DNA of 64,000 nt. Origin: Polyodon spathula. Taxonomy: Eukaryota; Chordata; Actinopteri; Acipenseriformes; Polyodontidae. Each line of letters starts with the position of its first letter. Position 1 is the first letter of the stretch. The notes beneath the pieces were generated by a model. That model was given only the letters and a program-made list of their open reading frames with translations. It ran no database searches and was not told the origin of the DNA. The stretch covers positions 22,912,252 through 22,976,251 of the forward strand of contig NC_054534.1 of assembly GCF_017654505.1 (NCBI RefSeq). Direction: 5' to 3'. A program made the translations under genes and the position numbers. Of the stretch, positions 1 to 15,100 are shown one piece after another.

Positions 1-4402
<4,402 letters not shown>

Positions 4403-4810
4403 ATCAGACACCAAGAAAGCCTGAAGCCATGAATATAAAACATGAATATACCGTAATACAATGTATAAAACTTGTAAACAGTATACAATGTAATTTGCTT
4501 TTAAATGTCAGTAGACAGTTGTGAACTGAATATACAAAACTGAATATGCTTGTGTTACAATTTTAAACATGATGGACATTTTAAGGCTGGTGTTAGTACA
4601 TATGTTCTGTGTATTGTTTCTCATTGTAGTTTCAAAAGCCCTCAGGAAAGATAAAGCATATGGCAAGAAGTAGCAGGAGACATACTGTAACTGCCACACC
4701 CTAATGTATAGCAATGGACTAGTTTGCCAAGGAAGCTGTGCCCTTGATCAAAAGTTAGGATTATATTCTATCTTGTGTAATATCTGTTAATCATAATTGT
4801 GATACTTCTT

Positions 4811-4864
<54 letters not shown>

Positions 4865-7756
4865 TATATAAAAAAACATGCTTTTTCATGCTACAGGTGT
4901 CTTATTTATTTCAATGAAACATGGATTTTCTGTGTCTCTGGGTTAGTGCTTTAAAATTGTATTTTGTGTTCCGAGAGGATTTAAATCCACAATATAGTTA
5001 CAAAAGGGTTAACAGGTGTGTGACGGTTGATTTTGTCTCATTTAAACTGGTTGGGAGACTAGAAAGCTACCCTGTGTACCAAACCTGAGATACAATTCAA
5101 CAACCTACCAAATGTCTTTGACAGTAATGAAGTGGTCAAGATACAACCTTTATACAGACAGAACACCTTGTGAAATTATACTGTACCTGTTTTTTTTTTT
5201 ATTAAAGAGAGTTTATTATCAATTTTCAGTTTTTGCATGGATGTTCAGAACTGTTCTGGCCTTCAATTTGTTGTTCTGTTTTCACAATTGCAGCTCAGAT
5301 TTAATGAAACATTTAATTGACATTTGTTTTTTTTCTTCACCTGCTGTGAATGAACTGTAGCTTATGGTGGCCAACACTTTCACAGCCATGACCATGTGAA
5401 AAGCTGAGCTAGTGAAGGCTATATCTTGAACTGCTTGTTTTTGATTTTTTTTTTGTTTGTTTCGAGATACTGAGATCTTTTTTGCGCTCTTCTGCAGGTA
5501 TATGTATGGAGGCGGCATACGTACCTTCTTTTAGTCCAGTTCCCCTCATAGTCCAGCTTTTATTCTTATTTTTAAAGGGAAAAAATTGCATTATTACTGC
5601 TGGCTTTTGTATTAAGGTTTATTAAAAGGCATAATATGCAAGGATGTGACTCACAGATGTGTTAAAGGAACGTTATTATTTTTTTTGTTATAATTAACTA
5701 ATGTAGGGATTTAAAAAATAGATAAAAACACTTGGAGGCAAAGAGCCTTTGTCTAAATGTTTGGAATAATCTATCTCCCTTCTGCATGACCCCATGTTGA
5801 GTTACTGACCTAATTTCAGGCAATTAACGTGAGCCTCAAAGTAGGAGTGGATTTAACTGGCAGGCTCAGATAGACAAGTTTCACTCTGCTTTTTTTAATA
5901 GGGTATGCAAGATATATTATAAAGACCATAAGTATATGGTCTTGAGTCATTTATAAGGATAGTTGACTGTATATTGATAAACATTAGTGTCATTTTTACT
6001 TGTGCCTGTGACCTGTCAGGCATATTCTATTGATTAGTCTTGGAATATTGTTTTTAATTTCTTTCATGTAGCTACAGTATAGTGAGCCTGCAGCTACTTC
6101 GCTGTTCATGTGGATTATGTACTGGACAACCAGGGACTTGCCCTGAAACACAGCTGGGCTGTAATCAAAGAGCAGTAATGTGCATATGTGGCTAGCACTT
6201 TCTGTCAACCCTGTAGGGTTTCAAGGTTTGCATTTGCAACTAATAATGTCCAGAGGGCCTGTTTTAAAACCAGCCAGGTGAGGAGAACAACTAAAATAGT
6301 ACTTTAGCAAAGAATGAACTTTGGTATTTTGTTACTGCATTCCATTCAGAGTTTAACTATCATAATGCATAGATAACAGCTCTGGTGTGTCTCATCATCT
6401 TTTAATAAAACCTGCATTGAATCTTTATGCAATAGGAGCCTGTCTTACCCAGTCCAAAGTTCTTGCTAACGACATTTACTGAGATTTGAGTGTTGTCTTG
6501 AATAAAAGACATTGTTTAGCTGGTCCTCTTGGTGGACTAATTATCCTGTCACTCATTACAGGCATCATCTGGTTGAAGTTACTAGTGTTTTGACCAGATT
6601 TGTTTTAACATCTAGTACCGCAGAAATATAGGGCACTATTCATAGAAATACACATAAAACTTACATAGACTGTTGTGAAACAGCCTTTTCGTGAACATCA
6701 GGAGCTTATTGTTTACAGCTTGTCCCTGTTTACAGCACGTATGCTATTTAAAAAAAAAAAAAAAAAAAAAAAAGACAAGACTGTTTATTTTAGGAGGAAA
6801 GAAATAGAACTGTATCTGCAAATATGACAGACGTCTAAACTAGAATAAGTAGTTGAAAAAAGGTCAGAAGTATAAATCTTGCAGTTGCTTAGTTATTCAA
6901 GTGCTCATTAACTTTTGCACACAACCGTTAATAATATTAAATAGTTATGTCAACTGCTGATATTTTACAGCATGTACAAATGCAGTTACTGAAATGCAAA
7001 CAAAAAGCAATGGGTTCATTGGTGACTCTGTAAACAAAAACAGTAAACAGTTTTTTGTGACCCCCTTTCATGTTATAACTTCAGTTTCCAAGGAATTTGT
7101 TTCAAGCTGTGTCATTATCTTGTATAATCCGGCCTTTACTTAGTGCTTTAAAAATGGAGACTCTGTTAAAGCGTTACTGAGCGGGCTGTAAGGTTTAAAA
7201 CACAGCACATTACTTTCCTTAGCTTTCTGCTTTGTTGTATGTACTGTATTCCTACAATATCTTTTACAATATAATTGCAATTGTTTTGAGATTTTTATTA
7301 ACATATCCCTGGTCATAAATCAGTTTTGACCAGTTATTTTCGTTTCACATTGGTTATGCATCGCATTGGTCCGTCAAAAGGTCTTAAATCTGTTCCCGTC
7401 CCTCTGAATCATCTGTGCCAGAGTGAGCAGGACAGGTGAACCAATCAAAATGCTGAACTTTGAGAGAGGGAAGATTGAATTCAGGAGACATTTTAACGGG
7501 AAGACCTGATGTAAAACCGATGTGAAATGAAAATAAATGATTTATGGCTATGGCTGTGTTAATAAAAATATCAAAACAATCGTGATTTATGTTGAAAAAG
7601 ATATTACAGGAATAGATACAACAAATCAGAAAGCTAAGGAAAGTAATGTGTTATGTTTTAAGCTGTACAGCCTGTTCAGTTTCACATTATTGATACAAAT
7701 ACATGTCACATTACTTATTTTAAATACTTATTAAATATATTGTTAATTAAACCTAA
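4403..7756. other. Non-coding DNA with simple repeats
   Basis: No coding feature is recognised. The stretch holds an (AAT)n microsatellite at about 4812-4862 and a poly-A run at about 6750-6772. Open frames here are short and lack family motifs. Confidence 0.4.
4812..4862. repeat. (AAT)n microsatellite
   Basis: About 16 consecutive AAT/ATA triplets are visible by eye. Confidence 0.93.
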
Positions 7757-8380
7757 GGCTGTGTTCACACTGAGCTTGTTGGGGGGGTGGTTCTGTATGG
7801 TTCAATTAATTTAGAGTGTTGTGTGTATAACAAAGTTCATTTGACAAACAAATCGAACTGAGACCACTTGAAGAGGTGGTCTCAGCTAGTTTAGTTTTCC
7901 TGATAAACTGCAATGTGAACAACAAGGAAACTCGGTACACTTTGATCTTTTAACTAGATGAGGTGAAAGTGAAGTTCCTTGGTTATTTTTTATGTAGTTG
8001 GTTGACAGCAATGCATGACTTGTTTCTGGTATTCTGCAAAAATTTAAAGTATAAAGTTGTGCCAAAAAATGTCAAGGGGAATAGTGTGGACAATGAAAGA
8101 ACATGGACACAATGTTTTGATCGGACACAAAATCTAGACAGAAATTGACAAAGAGAATGCTGTCCCTCTAACTGCTGTATTTTCTTCCAGTGTTTGCTTC
8201 AATAGTGATAAAAAGCGATACAAAATTGAAATGCAAAACAGTCCCCCAATCACTGTCATCTTGTAAAGATACCAAGATGCATTGGAGATAGTGTAAACAT
8301 TCTGTGCACTGATCATGAAAAAAAACTAACTGAGTTTACTCGCAAATTGCAATGTGAACTCAAATGAGCAGGACTTGCGT
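7757..8380. mobile_element. Possible non-autonomous DNA transposon (MITE)
   Basis: The left end reads GGCTGTGTTCACACTGAGC. Complementary 'GCAATGTGAAC' motifs occur at about 7910-7920 and again at about 8350-8360, so the element may be about 166 bp or about 620 bp. An internal 12-bp hairpin (CTGAGACCACTT at 7858 pairing with AGGTGGTCTCAG ending at 7885) resembles the palindromic cores of fish MITEs. No transposase is encoded. The family is unassigned and the right boundary is uncertain. Confidence 0.4.
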
Positions 8381-10602
8381 TTTCTGTCATTATTATCAAA
8401 CCCGTTTAAAAATCCATCTGTCAAGGTATTCTGACTAAAATAACATTATAATAATTCTGACAGGAGGAGGAATAGAAAAGGTAAACTCTTGTGTTTGCTC
8501 ACTCATAGTTCTTCTTGTTTGTGAAATAAAGGACATGTTTGTGGTGTTTCATACTGTTAGCAAGTCTTTCTTTCTAGGAACATAGTTAAAACCGTTTTTG
8601 CCAGGCAGCTTGGCTGGCATGTACTGAGTGTGTCTGAGCCATGAAGGTAAACAAGAGTCAACAGCAAACAAGAGTTACTCAGGTCAGGTTAATAAATAGT
8701 AAATGTGTATACAACCACTCTGGCCATGGTGTTGTAACTATATACTTTTACTATCCAGACTGAGGCAATAGACTTTAGATGCTCAGTTTGTTTACCTCAG
8801 AGAAAGAACTTGGTCATGTTACAAACAGTAACCTGCATGCTCAGTCACCACTTACACAAACCTATTGACTGCTGCTTTCTTTTGGTTTATAACCTTCCAT
8901 CCATTTCTTGTTTAACTTTAGGCCTTGGGAAGTTTAGTTTAAGTTTAGGAGGAGAAATTAGCTTCTGTTTGGAACTCCCATTCACTCTATAGCTCTCATA
9001 CAGTACAGTAGGTGGAGTTTGGAATGACACAATTATTAAAGCAAACATGAGCTCTACTGCACTAATAAACTCTGTTTGTATAAGTGCTATTGTTTCACTT
9101 TGTAAGTTTTTTCAACTTAGCTTGTTTTCAGGATCAACGCATGTCATTGGTTATAAAGCACTGGAGAAGCAGCTCATTGGTTGAAGGCTAAGGGTTGGAA
9201 TACTTTTTTTCCCTCTCTAGATGACATGACCAAGGAAGTTAAAGCCTAAGACATCCTAACAAAACTTACTGTGGTACCAGGTACAATGTATAGTAATTTG
9301 ATGCAAAAATATGTGTGTCTTTCAAACTGCACATGTGAGACCTGCTGTACAGTACATAACAGAGGGTAAGATTTTATTTTATGAATCACTTTGTCTTTGG
9401 TCGTTAACATTTGAACATTTTAATGATGGTAGTGGGTTTTGGTCCTTCCTCTTCACTTTGGCTTAATTAAGGTTACTCAATTGAAGGTTTAGAAGTGACA
9501 TGTGTTCAATAATAAAAGTAATTTAGTATGCTTTTTGTTAATATGTACCGATGCAATTCAGTAGTTAGGGGGACAACTTTTGCTATAAAAGGCTTTTTTT
9601 TAATCTTTCAAATTTGTTTTCTGTGACACATTGTCTAGTTTTGATGGAACATCACCAAGTGCATCTACTTTACTTGACCATTTGCAAGTTTATACAAGAT
9701 AACATTTCCATTGAGTATACACTGCACTTTGGAACTGTGGTTATCTAGGCATAAGTTTCTGTTCCACCTGCAACATACCGTTACAGTACATAATTAATCA
9801 ATAAATTCTTACATCTCTGAGTTTGTAATAAAAAGTACTGTTGGGCAACATAGTAATGGGTAATTTGCTGGAAGTTGCCAAAGATTTTATCTTACAGTCT
9901 GGGTACTATTCCAAATAGAATTAAAACCTCCATTTTGTTTCCAAAATACAAAGGATTTGAACCACTGAAAGTAATCCTGTTTTAAAAAAATGTCTTGCAA
10001 GCTTTCAAAAGCAGAAGCACAGCTTTTCATAGCTGTTGTACATTTAGGTGCTGCTACATAAACAAAACATTGGCCTATGTTTTATTTGGCTGTGTACCTG
10101 GAGAATATTAGTCTATGCCAAAAATGTGACACATATGTTTTATATTCTGTCAAAGCTACTATGTGCAATGATATTCTTTCCAATATAAAAAACAAACAAA
10201 AAAGGGTTAGTTCTGATGTTTCCCCAAAGTATTTGGCAGAAAACCTGAAAGTGTTGTTTTTTATTTTTATTTTTTAAAAAACAGGCTTAATGTTTTTCTA
10301 AGGCTATTGAATAAAGTAGAAACATTTAATCCTATATGTGTGCTTATTTATTTTTCTTTGATCACACATATACTGTAGTCTTATGTTTCTGTCTCAGTAG
10401 AAACACACATTTGGTACTCATCTGAATTCCTTCTTAAAGATTACTATCCTGGATGGTGCATGTGGTGTGCACTTCAGTTTTGCTCGTATATCTAATGAAC
10501 TCAGCAGTGCATTCTGGGTCTTGTGAAATCCTTCAGAATAATAGCAAACATCATAGAAAGGCATGAAAGTGGTAAACAAGTCTAATAAGATACACTTTGT
10601 GT

Positions 10603-10604
<2 letters not shown>
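8381..10604. other. Non-coding DNA, nothing recognised
   Basis: AT-rich sequence with only short open frames; no RNA gene, repeat family or domain signature seen. Confidence 0.4.

Positions 10605-10640
<36 letters not shown>
10605..10640. repeat. (TA)n microsatellite
   Basis: About 17 TA units, located just left of the hAT-like end. Confidence 0.93.
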
Positions 10641-10642
<2 letters not shown>

Positions 10643-10673
10643 TTTTTTTTTCTCCATTAAGGTCCCTATCTAT

Positions 10674-11835
10674 CAGTGGCAGCTGGAGAATTTTGGTTCA
10701 AGTTGGGCGTAGGAGGAAAAAATGAACGAATGCGGAAAGCGCAAAAGCCGTTTTCGCACTGATTCTTTCTTACCATTGAAATTTCACTATGATTTAATAT
10801 GCCTTGATGTTATGTAAAGCCACGTATATTCACATATGGCTAATCTAAAGCATCTGTATTATTTTATCCAATTGAATTGGGTAAATGTGTTTACATTAGC
10901 TCTATGTACAATGTATATTAATACAAATATATATTTAATGAACAAAAATAGAAACATCATTACATGTATAATTACATAAAGTAAAGCAGTTAAATAAACA
11001 GTACTCCCCTACTTGTACAGTTATTTTATCCAGTGATTTTTAATGGCAGCAAACTTCTCAATGATTCTCTTGTTGAAGTCCAGTATGTAGTGGATCATCT
11101 GTTTCTCTATTGACAGCATCACCAGTGCGTTGAGTCGATCCTGGCTCATCGTGTTTCTTGAACGCTTTTATCCTCTTTAGAGTTGAAAAACATCTCTCGG
11201 ATTCTGCTGCTGTCATGGGTGTTGTGATGAGAATTTACAGTATTGTTACAGTCTCTGAAAATGTATCCTGGAGATTATTTTAAAGAAACAACCAAAATAA
11301 TGCCATAGCACCACTAGCACAACGAAATTCTGGCTTGCAATATATAACAGAAAGTTCAGTTCTCAATCTTTCTTTGTTAAGCATTGGATATGCTTGCATT
11401 GGAAAGCATTGGCTGTGTCTTTCAAACAAGTCACTTTACAATAACTTTGCACTCACCAGATCTTTTGTGAGTGTGTAGTGTTTGGACATTTTCTTCACTT
11501 CAGCTATGTGTCTGGGAAACTCAGACTCGGCTGACAATTTTGAACCTGGATCATCAATGCATTCACGCATTTTGTTGGTACTCCTGATAAACTTGGTAGT
11601 AACTCTCTCAGCATAGACTGTGCCAATGTCTTGCTTCTGGAGTTGACTGTACAACACGTCAACATGGGGCATTATATCAAGAAAAAAAGGAACTCCCTGT
11701 CTTACAGCATCCGAATAAACCCCCTGGCCTTGTGAATTGTGTTGGAATCAATCTCCTGAACTTTTGATTGTCTTAAGCATTCAAGCAGTTCCTCTCTGTG
11801 GTATGAAACCAACATCACCCTGCTGCAGCCGTGTT
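10674..11835 (-). mobile_element. hAT-superfamily DNA transposon fragment (ZMYM1-like type)
   Basis: The left end at 10674 reads CAGTGGCAGCTGGAG, which resembles the CAGTGGCGGCTGG terminal inverted repeat of hAT elements carrying ZMYM1-like transposases. The - strand from about 11835 to 11021 encodes the C-terminal half of such a transposase. The opposite end and the N-terminal half are missing, because a CR1 fragment begins about 30 bp to the right. About 350 bp of 3' non-coding sequence lies between the stop codon and the terminus. Confidence 0.7.
11021..11835 (-). pseudogene. hAT transposase C-terminal half, degenerate
   Basis: Read on the - strand, the order is REELLECLRQ near 11800, then a premature stop and frameshift near 11670-11710, then MPHVDVLYSQLQKQDIG from 11672, then a block near 11400-11290 (KERLRTELSVIYCK). 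The conserved hAT C-terminal dimerisation block follows near 11200-11150 (AESERCFSTLKRIKAF), then LDFNKRIIEKFAAIKNHW and a stop at 11021-11023. This order matches the DUF4371/hAT_C architecture of ZMYM1-like transposase proteins. The first half of the protein (zinc finger and early catalytic region) is absent. Several frame breaks make it a pseudogene rather than a domesticated gene, although the recognisable C-terminus is relatively well kept. Confidence 0.78.
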
Positions 11836-11861
11836 CCAGTTAGCCATCATGGGACAAGATG

Positions 11862-13117
11862 CTAGATTACTTTTACAGGTTTTTACAAAGGAGGATACGG
11901 ACAACATGCCCCACATGTCAGCCTGTTCCTATCTAGTTTTAAATAACTTTAGAAGTGTTAAAGGGACTTAGAGCTCTTAAAATAAACAAATCCCCTGAGC
12001 TGGATGAGATCCTCTGAATAGTACTCAAAGAAATGAAAGAAGTTATTTACAAACCGCGAACCACGATCATGCAACAATCTCTTGACATAGGGGTTGTACC
12101 GACAGACTGGAAAATTACAAACGTAATACCGATCCACAAAAAGGGAAACAAAACTGAACCAGATAACTACAGACCAATAAGCCTGACTTCTATTATATGC
12201 AAACTTATGGAAACTATAATATGGTAACAGTAGCCTGGGAGACAGTCAACATGGTTTTAGGAAAGGGAGATCGTGTCTAACTAGCCTGCTCGATTTTTTT
12301 GAGGATGCAACATCGATAATGGACAATTGCAAAGCATATGGCATGGTTTATTTAGATTTCCAGAAAGCTTTTGACAAAGTCCCGCATAAAAGATTAATTC
12401 TCAAACTGAACGCAGTTGGGATTCAAGGAAACGCATGTACATGGATTAGGGAGTGGTTAACATGTAGAAAACAGAAAGTACTGATTTTTTAAAGGAGAAA
12501 CCTCAAAATGGAGTGAGGTAAGCAATGGAGTACCACAGGGATCAGTATTAGGTCCTCTGCTATTCCTAATCTACATTAATGATTTAGATTCTGGTATAGT
12601 AAGCAAACTTGTTAAATTTGCAGACGACACAAAAATGGGAGGAGCGGCAAACACTGTTGCAGCAGCAAAGGTCATTCAAAATGATCTAGACAAGATTCAG
12701 AACTGGGCAGACACATGGCAAATGACATTTAATAGGAAAAAGTGTAAGGTACTGCCCACAGGAAATAAAAAATGTGCATTATAAATATCATATGGGAGAT
12801 ACTGAAATTGAAGAAGGAATTTATGAAAGACCTTTTTTTGTTTTTGTTGACTCAGAAATGTCTTCATCTAGACTATGTGGGGAAGCTATAAAAAAGGCCA
12901 ACAAGATGCTCGGATATATTGTGAAAAGTGTTGAATTTAAATCAAGGGAAGTTGTTAAAACTGTACAATGCATTAGTAAGACCTCATCTCGAATATTGTG
13001 TTCAGTTCTGGTCAAAGAAGACTACACGGCAACCTAATTCAAGCATTCAGAATTCTAAAAGATATTCACAATGTCGACCCAAGGGACTTTTTCGACCTGA
13101 AAAAAGAAAAAAGGACT
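11862..13117 (+). mobile_element. CR1 LINE fragment, ORF2 reverse transcriptase part, degenerate
   Basis: This fragment is nearly collinear with 42674-44090 of the intact CR1 in the same window. It starts at the 'tttttacaaaggaggatac' region of the RT N-terminal linker and runs through the RT palm, with KFADDTK encoded near 12615-12640, to a 'gggactttttc' block near 13084. It is 5'-truncated and lacks about 45 bp around the 'ggtaacagtagcctggg' site. It also has a 130-bp internal deletion near 13014, several frameshifts, and no 3' tail, because a DIRS fragment replaces it at about 13118. CR1 elements copy themselves by target-primed reverse transcription; this copy is dead. Confidence 0.93.
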
Positions 13118-13730
13118 AAACAGGATTGCTTGTTTCGAGACACTCTGCACTGAGGCTGGTCGGTGCCAAGAGGACTGCACCTCCTCCGGAAAATCTGGAA
13201 ACACTGGGAAGGGCTGGGGGGGGAGGTGAAGTTTGTGGCGTTCTGAAAACTGAGCGGCTTTGTTCAGGCACTGCCGTCCAGGGAACCTGGAAGAACTTGG
13301 AGGCTTGCTCCATAAGCGCATGAACTGAGCTGGAGGGAAGGGTAACACCAGTCTCTGAGGTAACCTCAGAGCTGGAGCCCATATCCTGGGTTAGTTCTTG
13401 GATCTCTTGGTCTCTTTCTGTGGGAAAGAGCCACCGTCGTAGGAAGCTGCAGTTGAAATCGCGTCCTGTTTCACCTCCCCTCATCGTCACGTCATGACGG
13501 GCGACCGCTGTTGAGAGCAGTTTTAGTCCCGGGGCAGGTGCCGTAGGTGAAGCTGGGATCAGAACAGGGAGAAGAACCTGCTGCCTGACCAGGTACTAAC
13601 CTGAGCCATCTGGCTCTTCAGTTCAGAAATATCCTTTGCCTGCCTCAGGTGTCTTGACCACTAACTGCTACTTGAAGGAGACTTTGAGCGGCTGCGAGAT
13701 CGATGGGCTGGAGCCTGCGCACGGAATGCT
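13118..13730 (-). pseudogene. DIRS gag-like fragment
   Basis: On the - strand near 13640-13590 a frame reads KDISELKSQMAQ, matching DISDLKAQMDQV in the other DIRS gag at about 57990. Downstream, an uninterrupted 124-codon frame (13490-13116) holds an acidic stretch (ERDQEIQELTQDMGSSSE) and the block HALMEQASKFFQVPWT. It ends in a proline/serine-rich region, as seen in DIRS gag C-termini. It is truncated at the CR1 junction. The role would be a nucleoprotein for a tyrosine-recombinase retrotransposon. Assignment to gag is by similarity of order and context. Confidence 0.6.
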
Positions 13731-13759
13731 CGATGGCAGATGGAGGAAGGGGGGAGGCC

Positions 13760-14150
13760 AGGGCTCACAGTGCCGCAGAGGGCTCAGCTAAGCCAGTGTC
13801 CAAGCAATGAGGGTGCAGAGACACAGAGGCTCTGGGTCACCGAGGGCACCAAAGCACAAAGGCACGAAGCGTCTAAGCACTGTGGTTACCGAAGCACAGA
13901 GTCTCTGAAGCACCGAAGCATGGAGTGTCCAAGCACCGAAGGTGCTGAGTCACTGAGGTTCTGAGGCACTGAGGGCGCTGAAGCACCGAGACACAGAGGC
14001 ACCAAGGCACCAAGGCTCTGATGCACCGATGAAGGGAGTGTCTGAGCTCTAATGGCACTGAGGTACCAAGGGCACCGAAGCACTGAGGCTCTGGGGCACT
14101 GACACCTAGGTCGGCAAAACACAGAGCACCGAGTGCGCAAGCACGGAGGG
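13760..14150. repeat. Degenerate 'AGCACCGAGGC' short-period repeat
   Basis: Variations of GAAGCACCGAAG, GGCACTGAGG and GTGCTGAGTCACTGAGG recur every 9 to 25 bp. The reverse-complement version recurs in the second DIRS element at about 57040-57605. Frames across it are Leu/Ala/Cys/Pro rich and probably not meaningful proteins. Confidence 0.8.
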
Positions 14151-15100
14151 TACTGGGCTGGGTGTCTAGTCTGGACCGTGTGCAATCACACAACTGGGGC
14201 AACGTGTAGCTTACAACAGAGTGGAGCACATCCTACAGACAGTAAGTAAAAGAGAAAGTGGGTTTTTTGTTTTTGTTTACTTAAACTCAACGCACGACGT
14301 GGGTGGGTTGATGTATCCGTGGAGTCTGCTCGACAGTGGGGCAAAGTAGAACCAGACCCAGTGGAGGAAGCACACTTGTTTTTGTTTGTTTGTTTGTATG
14401 TTTTTTAACTGCAAGGCAGTGAAAAAAACACACACTTACACACACAGCAGAAGCTGAAGTGGTAGGGTGTATGTTTATTTAGATTTTTTATTTTTTGGGC
14501 TGCGCACACAGAGTGGGCGTGCCGAGCCAATCTAGTGGAGTCGACTCAACAACGGGCATGGCAGAGCTGGGTCCCGGGGAAGGAATCACACGCCCCTTGT
14601 TTCTGTTTTCTCTTTTTTTTTAGCTGCAAATAGCAGAGGAAAAAAAATACAAAACATCAGCACTGCAAGGTTAGGAAAGCAGACCACAATCGGCAGGCGA
14701 TGCAGGCTGTTGAATGTTGAAAGATTAAATGGGAGTGCAGTTGAGCAGCATTTATAGCTCAGTCTTCCGGGCAAGTGGCAAGCCGATTTCCAGCAATTAA
14801 ATTGCAGGGGAACTACCAGAAAACTCGAAGTGAGAGCTCTTTCACCAAGACTCAATCACGCAACTGGACAGGTTAGTTTATACCTACCATACCTACCTGA
14901 GTGAGAAGCAAAAGAGAAAGCGATCTCCGTGGAGTGACTACTTAATCCCTCGGTAGGCAGGACTGAGGACATCACTCCCCAGAGGGGGGCCTATCAGCAG
15001 CTCTGACATAAAATCTTCAGTAAATACCCGACCTGTGGCAGGCATATGCCAAAAGAATTGGTTGTTGATCATCTTCAGATTGAAAGGGAACATATATGCT

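Larger units (their letters stand above)
13118..15100 (-). mobile_element. DIRS-like retrotransposon, truncated, minus strand
   Basis: Read on the - strand, it begins with a terminal repeat at about 15097-14945. This matches both inverted ends of the second DIRS element (56190-56335 and 59716-59845), sharing for example the CTCTGACATAAAAT and ACCTGTGGC blocks. It then continues through a 5' untranslated region, a degenerate low-complexity block (14150-13760) and gag sequence. It stops inside gag at about 13118, against a CR1 fragment. No RT, RNase H, recombinase or second terminus is present, so only the 5' portion survived. Similarity to the 56-59.8 kb element is spread over the whole length. 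Confidence 0.75.

Noticed and set aside
13873..14229. Cys/Leu-rich secreted-looking proteins on the - strand
   Set aside because: Produced by the short-period degenerate repeat of the DIRS element; the same happens at 56796-57616.
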